The translations under genes and the position numbers were made by a program. From Bacillota bacterium (GTDB lineage Bacteria > Bacillota > Limnochordia > Limnochordales > ZCTH02-B6): DNA of 6,895 nt. Location: the NCBI GenBank assembly GCA_003387805.1, contig QGSR01000103.1, forward strand, positions 1 through 6,895. The letters run 5' to 3'. A model generated the notes under the pieces. It saw only the letters and a list, made by a program, of their open reading frames with translations. It made no database searches and was not told where the DNA came from. Of the stretch, positions 1 to 6,895 are shown piece after piece (position 1 is the stretch's first letter; each line of letters begins with the position of its first letter).

Positions 1-458
1 CGCACGGTTTTGCGGGTCCGCAGACGGTGCGGCCGGGGCCATGTTCATAGGTGGAGACGAAAACGCGCTTTGTCGCCGCTGGTGAAGGCAAAACCTGAAA
101 TCGTCGCCATGGGTGGCGATGCGGTGTGGGCATTGCGCTGCGTCATGGCTGTTTGCGATGATTGTGCTGGTTTTCGCACGGTTTTGCGGGTCCGCAGACG
201 GTGCGGCCGGGGCCATGTTCATAGGTGGAGACGAAAACGCGCTTTGTCGCCGCTGGTGAAGGCAAAACCTGAAATCGTCGCCATGGGTGGCGATGCGGTG
301 TCGGCATTGCGCTGCGGCATGGCTGTTTGCGATGATTGCGCTGGTTTTCGCACGGTTTTGCGGGTCCGCAGACGGTGCGGCCGGGGCCATGTTCACAGGT
401 GGAGACAAAAACGCGGTTCGTCGCCACTAGTGGAGGCAAGACCAGAAATCATCGTCAT
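1..458. repeat. 174-bp tandem direct repeat array, two full copies plus a decayed third
   Basis: Copy 1 covers 1-174 and copy 2 covers 175-348. By eye they differ only at 128/302 (G/C), 143/317 (T/G) and 165/339 (T/C). Copy 3 starts at 349 and matches closely for about 45 bases (to about 395). It then gathers substitutions and is unrecognisable after about 458. The first base of the window is already inside a repeat, so the array probably continues to the left. The period is a multiple of three (58 codons), so open frames run through it on both strands. The encoded peptides are Arg/Cys/Pro-rich and unlike any protein family I recognise, and they simply repeat. I see no start with a good ribosome binding site. 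I treat the array as non-coding. It could be an intergenic repeat family, a structured RNA array or a relic of a mobile element; the sequence does not decide. Confidence 0.93.
102..136 (+). other. Inverted repeats inside the 174-bp unit (possible RNA hairpins)
   Basis: An 8-bp stem with one G-U pair can form between 102-109 and 114-121 around a 4-base loop. A competing stem can form between 116-122 and 130-136 (7 bp, one G-U) around a 7-base loop. Because the two share bases 116-121 they exclude one another. The first repeats exactly at 276-295 in copy 2. In the second, the only change (G128 to C302) falls in the loop. Separately, GGTTTTGC at 6-13 is the exact reverse complement of 88-95 and could close a larger structure. 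This is seen by eye only; GC-rich DNA yields short stems by chance. Confidence 0.4.
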
Positions 459-459
459 A

Positions 460-599
460 CACGGCTCCGCCGCTACCGGCACAGCTCCACCGGCATCGGC
501 ACCGCTCCGCCGGCGTCGGCACGGCTCCGCCGGCATCGGCACCGCTCCGCCGGCGGCGGCAAGGCTCCGCCGGCCCCGGTTCGCCTCCGCCGGCGGCGG
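460..599. repeat. 20-bp GC-rich tandem repeat, seven degenerate units
   Basis: Units start at 460, 480, 500, 520, 540, 560 and 580. Each is close to CACNGCTCCGCCGGCNTCGG. The inner CTCCGCCGGC core is best kept in units 3 to 7, while the first two and the last carry more changes. Several units contain the perfect palindrome CCGCCGGCGG or GCCGGC, so each strand can fold on itself. Twenty is not a multiple of three, so a reading frame through the array shifts phase every unit; this argues against a coding repeat. The array begins where the third 174-bp copy fades out. I see no gene in it. Confidence 0.88.
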
Positions 600-643
600 C
601 CCGCACGCGGCGCTGCGCGCGGGATGAAGCCGCCGTTGAAACG

Positions 644-652
644 TGGTATACT
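644..652 (+). promoter_or_regulatory. Candidate extended -10 promoter for secA
   Basis: TGG followed by TATACT (647-652) fits an extended -10 (TGnTATAAT-like) and is the best AT-rich hexamer in the surrounding GC-rich DNA. Transcription would begin near 659-660, giving a leader of about 55 bases before the secA start codon. There is no acceptable -35 at 17 bases. TTGAAA at 636-641 is only 5 bases upstream and cannot serve. Extended -10 promoters can work without a -35 box. The expected start point falls almost on the foot of the hairpin at 662-681, which is unusual. Confidence 0.5.
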
Positions 653-661
653 TGTGCTCGG

Positions 662-688
662 GCTCGGTCCGCAATCCGAGCGTTTTTT
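662..688 (+). terminator. Intrinsic-terminator-like hairpin with T-run just upstream of secA
   Basis: GCTCGG (662-667) pairs perfectly with CCGAGC (676-681) around an 8-base loop. One G and then six T (683-688) follow at once, the layout of a Rho-independent terminator. A second GCTCGG at 656-661 could pair with the same 3' arm instead. It may end transcripts coming through the repeat region from an upstream gene. Because the candidate secA start site is near 659, the hairpin could also sit at the very 5' end of the secA mRNA as a stabilising or attenuating element. No other T-run of this length follows a hairpin in the window. Confidence 0.6.
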
Positions 689-695
689 ATCCGAA

Positions 696-701
696 AAGGA
701 G
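696..701 (+). promoter_or_regulatory. Ribosome binding site of secA
   Basis: AAGGAG lies 12 bases before the ATG at 714, and the following TTGA extends the resemblance to AAGGAGGTGA. The spacing is a little long, but no better start lies closer. The SecA family N-terminus ([12 protein letters not shown]) begins exactly at this ATG. It therefore decides the start against the in-frame open extension reaching back to 336. Confidence 0.75.
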
Positions 702-713
702 TTGAGGCCCGCG

Positions 714-3524
<2,811 letters not shown>

Positions 3525-3535
3525 GGCGGCCGGAT

Positions 3536-3619
3536 GCCGCGGCCACGGTCCGTCCACGCCGAGGGCATGGCTGCCCGGCGGCCGGGCGGCGGCCCGGCTC
3601 GGCATCGCCGCCGGGCGGC
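3536..3619. repeat. Nested GC palindromes between secA and prfB
   Basis: The 177-base spacer 3525-3701 has no gene. Its centre is a set of overlapping inverted repeats. GCCCGGC (3573-3579) and GCCGGGC (3581-3587) form one pair. GCCGGGC (3581-3587) and GCCCGGC (3592-3598), with a 4-base loop, form a second that shares the middle arm. GCCGAG (3558-3563) with CTCGGC (3598-3603) could close a larger structure. GCCGCC/GGCGGC (3607-3619) adds another. No T-run follows, so it is not a standard intrinsic terminator, and secA-prfB read-through remains likely. A 9-bp direct repeat CAAGCGAGT (3664-3672 and 3675-3683) lies next to the prfB ribosome binding site. Confidence 0.6.
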
Positions 3620-3686
3620 CGCTGCCGTCAATGCTTCGGACGCGTGGCTTGAGCGCTGTTTGACAAGCGAGTTTCAAGCGAGTCTT

Positions 3687-3694
3687 GGAGGAGG
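3687..3694 (+). promoter_or_regulatory. Ribosome binding site of prfB
   Basis: GGAGGAGG ends 7 bases before the ATG at 3702. It is the strongest Shine-Dalgarno site in the window. It supports the short upstream frame (27 codons to a UGA) as the true translated start of prfB rather than an internal start such as ATG 3829. Confidence 0.9.
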
Positions 3695-3701
3695 AAACAC
3701 G

Positions 3702-4812
3702 ATGACGACCGTTTACGTCAGCGAAGTGCGCGAGCGCCTCAAGGAGCTGGGCCGCCGCATCGCCGAAATGGGGGACTATCTTTGAAGTAGACAAGAAGCG
3801 GGCCGAAGCGGCGGCGCTGGAGGAAAAGATGGGCGCGCCGGACTTTTGGAACGATCCGAAAGAGGCCCAGCAGGTGGCCCGGCAGGCCAAGGCGCTGAAG
3901 GCCCAGGTCGAAGAGTGGGAGCGGGCCCACGGCAAGTGGGAAGACCTGGAAGTGCTGCTGGAGCTGGCCGTGGAAGAGGACGACGAAGCCACGCTGCAGG
4001 AGGCCGCGCAGCAGCTGGCCGACCTGGAGCGGGAGGTCGAGCGGCTGGAGCTGTCCACGCTGCTCAGCGGCGAATACGACGACGCGGATGCGATTTTGCA
4101 CATTCACGCGGGCGCCGGCGGCACGGAGGCCCAGGACTGGGCCGAGATGCTGACCCGCATGTACACCCGCTGGGCGGAGGACCACGGGTACACGGTGGAA
4201 GTGCTGGACTCGCTGCCGGGCGAGGAGGCGGGCATCAAGTCCATCAGCCTGGCCGTCAAAGGCCACCGGGCTTACGGCTATCTGAAGGCCGAACGGGGCG
4301 TGCACCGGCTGGTGCGCATCAGCCCGTTTGACGCGTCGGGCCGGCGGCATACGTCCTTCGCTTCGGTGACGGTGGAACCGGACGTGGAAGACGACGGCGA
4401 AATCGAGATCGATCCCAGCGATCTGCGCATCGACACGTACCGGGCCAGCGGCGCGGGCGGACAGCACGTCAACAAGACCGAGTCCGCGGTGCGGATTACG
4501 CACTTGCCGACAGGCATCGTCGTGCAGTGCCAGAGCGAGCGGTCGCAGCACTCCAACCGGGACCGGGCCATGCGCATGCTGAGGGCGCGGCTGCTGCAGC
4601 GGAAGCTGGAGGAGCAGCAGAAAAAGATGGCCGAGCTGCGGGGCGAGCAGGCGGAGATCGCGTGGGGCAGCCAGATTCGGTCCTACGTGTTCCAGCCGTA
4701 CACGATGGTGAAAGACCACCGCACCGACGCGGAAACCGGCAACGTCCAAGCGGTGATGGACGGCGAAATCGACATGTTCATCGAGGCGTATTTGCGGCAC
4801 AAGCAGTCCTGA
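3702..4812 (+). CDS. prfB: Peptide chain release factor 2, expressed by +1 programmed frameshift
   Basis: RF2 recognises UAA and UGA in the ribosomal A site and triggers hydrolysis of the finished peptide. Translation starts at ATG 3702 and runs 27 codons to an in-frame UGA (3783-3785). It continues one base later from GAA (3784), giving join(3702..3782, 3784..4812) and 369 residues, a normal RF2 length. The N-terminal part is a helical, Glu-rich coil domain. The stop-codon-reading motif SPF is at 207-209 and the catalytic GGQ at 252-254 within [15 protein letters not shown]. The residue equivalent to E. coli 246 is Ala (248 here), as in most bacteria. RF2 controls its own level: scarce RF2 leaves the UGA unread and favours the frameshift. 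A gene finder blind to this would report only 3829-4812 and lose the N-terminus. It lies 177 bases after secA and 45 bases before the next gene. Confidence 0.98.
3770..3785 (+). promoter_or_regulatory. RF2 programmed +1 frameshift site
   Basis: The site is a G-run GGGGG (3770-3774), five bases ACTAT, the slippery CTT (3780-3782) and stop TGA (3783-3785) followed by A. The peptidyl-tRNA on CUU slips to UUU and reading resumes with GAA GTA GAC. In the well-studied E. coli cassette the internal Shine-Dalgarno element (AGGGGG) is 3 bases from CUU and the stop is followed by C. Here the gap is 5 bases and the next base is A. The core CTT TGA and the preceding TAT are retained. Confidence 0.92.
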
Positions 4813-4840
4813 CGCGGGACCGGCCGCAGCCGGGGCGGAA

Positions 4841-4847
4841 AGGTGAT
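4841..4847 (+). promoter_or_regulatory. Shine-Dalgarno-like AGGTGAT before the DUF2993 gene
   Basis: AGGTGAT is a seven-base match to the 3' part of the AAGGAGGTGAT consensus. It lies 10 bases before ATG 4858 but overlaps the alternative starts GTG 4843 and ATG 4846. This favours 4858. The spacing of the AGG core to 4858 is long, so the choice is not certain. Confidence 0.45.
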
Positions 4848-4857
4848 GGACCCGCCT

Positions 4858-5574
4858 ATGCGATTGTTGTTTCGCACAGCGGTTTTTTGCATCTTGCTCA
4901 TCGTGGCCGGCGCCCAGGTGTACTTGCCGGGCTTCGTGGCGGGGCGCCTGGGCGACGGCTTCCGGGAAGCCACCGGCATTGCCGCCCTGGACGTGAGCGT
5001 CCGCGCTTTTCCGGCGGTGCAGCTGCTGGCGGGCCGCGTGCCCCGCTTGGCCGTCACGGCCGACGACGTCTTGGTGGACGGGCTGCGGGTGGAGCAGCTG
5101 CAGCTGGAGGCGGAAAACGTCCGTGTCGGCATGGGACCGCTGCTGCGCGGCCGGTCGCCGTCCATCCGCGCCGGCGGCGCCTCGGTGCGGCTGACCGTGG
5201 GCTCCGAGGCGCTGACGGAATACGCTCGGGGCCTGGCGGGCGTGCCGGCGGACATCGAGGTGGACGTGGATGAAGGCGGGGTCGAGCTGAAGGGCAGCGT
5301 CGAGCTGTTGGGCGGCACGATTCACGCCGCCGTCGTCGGCCGGTTCGAGGCGGACGGGGACTCGGGCCTCGTATTCGTGCCCGGCGACGTGGCCGTGGAG
5401 GGCCAGTCCCTGCCGCCCTTCATGGTGGCGCTGCTGCGAGAGCTTTACGCCGTGCACGTCGATTTGACCGAGGGACCGCTGCCGATGGCCGTGGACGAAG
5501 TGGTGCACGAGCCCGGCAAGCTGGTGGTGGTGGGCCGGCCGCTGCTGGACGGGCTCGGGCCGGCGCAGAACTGA
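4858..5574 (+). CDS. DUF2993 (LmeA-like) envelope protein
   Basis: The 238-residue product has a short basic start, then a hydrophobic stretch (about 7-24, FRTAVFCILLIVAGAQVYL) that is either an uncleaved anchor or a signal peptide. An extracytoplasmic domain follows. The body matches what I recall of DUF2993: an amphipathic RLGDGFREATGI segment, a strand with PAVQLLAGRVPRLAVTADDV, then VDGLRVEQLQLEAENV. These proteins include mycobacterial LmeA, a periplasmic phospholipid-binding protein needed for mannan maturation; here the substrate is unknown. I see no catalytic motif. Alternative starts GTG 4843 and ATG 4846 would add 5 or 4 residues; ATG 4858 is chosen for the Shine-Dalgarno position and signal-like N-terminus. 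The spacer after prfB is 45 bases with no T-run, so cotranscription is likely. Domain assignment is by memory of the pattern, not a search. Confidence 0.82.
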   Translation: MRLLFRTAVFCILLIVAGAQVYLPGFVAGRLGDGFREATGIAALDVSVRAFPAVQLLAGRVPRLAVTADDVLVDGLRVEQLQLEAENVRVGMGPLLRGRSPSIRAGGASVRLTVGSEALTEYARGLAGVPADIEVDVDEGGVELKGSVELLGGTIHAAVVGRFEADGDSGLVFVPGDVAVEGQSLPPFMVALLRELYAVHVDLTEGPLPMAVDEVVHEPGKLVVVGRPLLDGLGPAQN

Positions 5575-5620
5575 TCCGGGCCGGCCGGGGGCCGCCGGTG
5601 CGGCGACCCGCGGGTTGGCT

Positions 5621-5628
5621 GAAAGGGG
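5621..5628 (+). promoter_or_regulatory. Ribosome binding site deciding the GTG start of the DUF5693 gene
   Basis: GAAAGGGG ends 7 bases before GTG 5636. No ATG in this frame lies near enough to compete, and the membrane anchor begins four residues after this GTG. Confidence 0.65.
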
Positions 5629-5635
5629 CGGCGGA

Positions 5636-6895
5636 GTGCAGCGAGGCTGGTGGCTGTGGGCGATCATCGTCGGCGTCGTGCTGCTGACGGCACCGCTCCT
5701 GGCACAGCGGGCCGCCTTGGAGCACGACAACCGCACCGTCGAGATTGTCGCTGATCTTGAATCCCTGCGTGAACTAAGTGAATGGGTGGACGTCCCCGTG
5801 GACGTCATCCTAGAGAGCTGGGCGGAGCTGGGCGTCACGTCGGCCGGCGCCGTGGAACCGGGCGACATCGCACTGATCCGGGCGGCGGGTCTGCGCGTCG
5901 TTCCCAGGACGGTCCAGGTGCTGGACGCGCTGCGGTCCGAGGGGGCGGCGCCGGCCCGCGGTCCTTCCGGCATCGGCCCGTTCATCGCCGCGGGGGAACA
6001 CATGCCCGGTTATCCCGACGCCATGCCCTCGGTGGCGGAGCGGCTCGCGGCGGCGGGCATTCCCCTCGGCATCGTCGAGTTCGCCAACCAGGCGGGCGAG
6101 CGGGAGATGGCCCGCCTGATGAACGACACCGTGGTGTTCGTCCACTCCATCCCGCGCCGGGAGCTGGAGCGTCTGACGGACCGGCAGGCGCTGGCCCGGT
6201 TCAACCGGGCCGCGCTCGAACGGCAGGCCCGTGTGCTGTACGTGCACGCGCTGCTGCCCGCGTCGCCCGGCGATGACGACCTGATCGTCGGCCAGCCGGC
6301 CGGCGGCGGCCCGTCAATGGTCGCCGCGGGCGCCGGCGGGAGCGGCGGCGTCAATGCGCGGACTTTGGCTCTCGACCCTGAGGAGCGGGCGGCGCTTTTG
6401 GCCCGCAACGAGGCCTACGTCTCGGCCCTGGTCACCCGCATGGGCGACATCGGCCTCCGGGTCGGCGCCGTGCAGCCGCTGCCCCGGTGGGCCGGCTCCT
6501 CCGTCGTGCCCGTGGCGGTGCTGGTCGCGGCGGCGGCCGGAGCGCTGCTGGTGTTGCGGGCGTTCGTGCGCGTTTCCTGGAAATGGGAACTGGCCGTGCT
6601 CGTGGCGGCGGCGGTGGCGGGCGCGCTGCTGCCCGTGCTGGAGCGTGAGGTGCTGCTGCGGCAGCTGGCGGCCTTCGGCGTGGCCGCCGTGTTTCCCGTC
6701 TTGGCCGTTGCGCTCGGGGCGGGAGTCGGGAACAAGCAAAACCCCGGGCCGGGAGCCCCGGCCGCGGCCGGGGCGGAGGGCCGGCGGTCTGCGGGTGTGG
6801 CCGCCGCCACAATTTGGGGGCTTCTGCGAGTCATGGCCGTGACCGCGGCGGGCGCAGCGCTGGTCGTGGCCGCGCTGGCCGACAGCCGGTTTTTC
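5636..6895 (+). CDS. DUF5693 family membrane protein, 3' end cut by the window
   Basis: The frame is open from GTG 5636 to the last base (420 codons, no stop), so the C-terminus is missing. Layout: an N-terminal membrane segment (about 5-23, WWLWAIIVGVVLLTAPLLA); an extracytoplasmic domain to about 288 that starts with DNRTVEIVADL (31-41) and contains GIVEFANQAGE (145-155), VVFVHSIPRREL (166-177) and RFNRAALERQARVLYVH (188-204); a Gly-rich loop (223-238); RNEAYVSALVTRMGDIGLRVG; then membrane segments at about 290-311, 319-335 and 343-365, a Pro/Ala/Gly-rich linker (366-387), and a further segment from 388. This matches my memory of DUF5693, whose biochemical role is unknown. Its regular position before csaB in Firmicutes suggests cell-surface polysaccharide or S-layer assembly. 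It starts 61 bases after the DUF2993 stop with no terminator between. The anchor-plus-multi-segment layout could also suit a polymerase or flippase partner, which I cannot test. Confidence 0.82.
   Translation, partial: MQRGWWLWAIIVGVVLLTAPLLAQRAALEHDNRTVEIVADLESLRELSEWVDVPVDVILESWAELGVTSAGAVEPGDIALIRAAGLRVVPRTVQVLDALRSEGAAPARGPSGIGPFIAAGEHMPGYPDAMPSVAERLAAAGIPLGIVEFANQAGEREMARLMNDTVVFVHSIPRRELERLTDRQALARFNRAALERQARVLYVHALLPASPGDDDLIVGQPAGGGPSMVAAGAGGSGGVNARTLALDPEERAALLARNEAYVSALVTRMGDIGLRVGAVQPLPRWAGSSVVPVAVLVAAAAGALLVLRAFVRVSWKWELAVLVAAAVAGALLPVLEREVLLRQLAAFGVAAVFPVLAVALGAGVGNKQNPGPGAPAAAGAEGRRSAGVAAATIWGLLRVMAVTAAGAALVVAALADSRFF

Noticed and set aside
1..458. CRISPR array
   Set aside because: The full 174-bp unit is conserved without unique spacers, and the repeat is far too long.
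10..627. Protein-coding reading of the 174-bp repeat (205 codons, and a 98-codon frame on the other strand at 143-439)
   Set aside because: The frame stays open because the period is 58 codons. The peptide is a mere repeat on both strands, with no ribosome binding site and no family motif, and it runs into the 20-bp repeats.
636..641. TTGAAA as the -35 box for the TATACT at 647-652
   Set aside because: The spacing is 5 bases instead of about 17.
336..713. N-terminal extension of SecA to ATG 336
   Set aside because: The 126 extra residues are repeat-derived, low in complexity and absent from the family. The candidate promoter, hairpin and Shine-Dalgarno site all lie within this stretch, and the standard SecA N-terminus starts at 714.
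3660..3665. TTGACA as a separate prfB promoter
   Set aside because: The hexamer is perfect, but at 16-18 bases downstream there is only the GC-rich TCTTGG region next to the ribosome binding site, with no -10-like sequence.
5575..5635. Terminator between the DUF2993 and DUF5693 genes
   Set aside because: GC-rich palindromic stretches such as GGCCGGCC are present, but there is no T-run, and the next ribosome binding site follows at once.
3739..6003. Antisense open frame of 754 codons
   Set aside because: Same codon-bias shadow, spanning prfB, the DUF2993 gene and part of the DUF5693 gene; no recognisable domain or ribosome binding site.

Overview
The window is a GC-rich, single-strand gene run of secA - prfB - DUF2993-type lipoid-binding protein - DUF5693-type membrane protein, all on the + strand. 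It is preceded by about 640 bases of repeat-rich DNA with no credible gene. The secA-prfB order, a 936-residue SecA ending in a SEC-C zinc-binding tail, Shine-Dalgarno sites resembling AAGGAGGTGAT, and the DUF2993/DUF5693 pair with strong G/C third-position bias suggest a high-GC Firmicute, for example a Symbiobacterium-, Limnochorda- or Thermaerobacter-like lineage. That placement is an inference; no rRNA or species-diagnostic gene is present.

Region 1-640. Two full and one decaying copy of a 174-bp direct repeat fill 1 to about 458. Seven degenerate 20-bp GC-rich units follow at 460-599. The array is cut by the left edge and probably continues upstream. The ribosome hibernation factor gene hpf, which often precedes secA in Firmicutes, is not in the window. 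A TGn-extended -10 (644-652) and a hairpin with a T-run (662-688) lie between the repeats and secA.

Region 714-4812. secA (714-3524) encodes the ATPase of the Sec translocase. After 177 bases of nested GC palindromes comes prfB (3702-4812), encoding peptide chain release factor 2. It is expressed through the classic +1 programmed frameshift at an in-frame UGA (3783-3785). The frameshift cassette differs from the E. coli form in spacing and in the base after the stop.

Region 4858-6895. A small secreted or membrane-anchored DUF2993 protein is followed by a DUF5693 protein: an N-terminal membrane anchor, a large extracytoplasmic domain and several C-terminal membrane segments. The latter stays open to the last base and is therefore 3'-truncated by the window. 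No U-tract terminator separates any of the four genes, so one operon is plausible. SecA exports proteins, RF2 terminates translation at UGA/UAA, and the last two genes look like envelope functions. In other Firmicutes the DUF5693 gene commonly precedes the S-layer-anchoring pyruvyl transferase gene csaB, which may lie just beyond the right edge.

I see no mobile element, tRNA, rRNA or CRISPR. The least ordinary parts are the 174-bp repeat array and its junction with the 20-bp repeats, the secA leader, and the altered prfB frameshift cassette.
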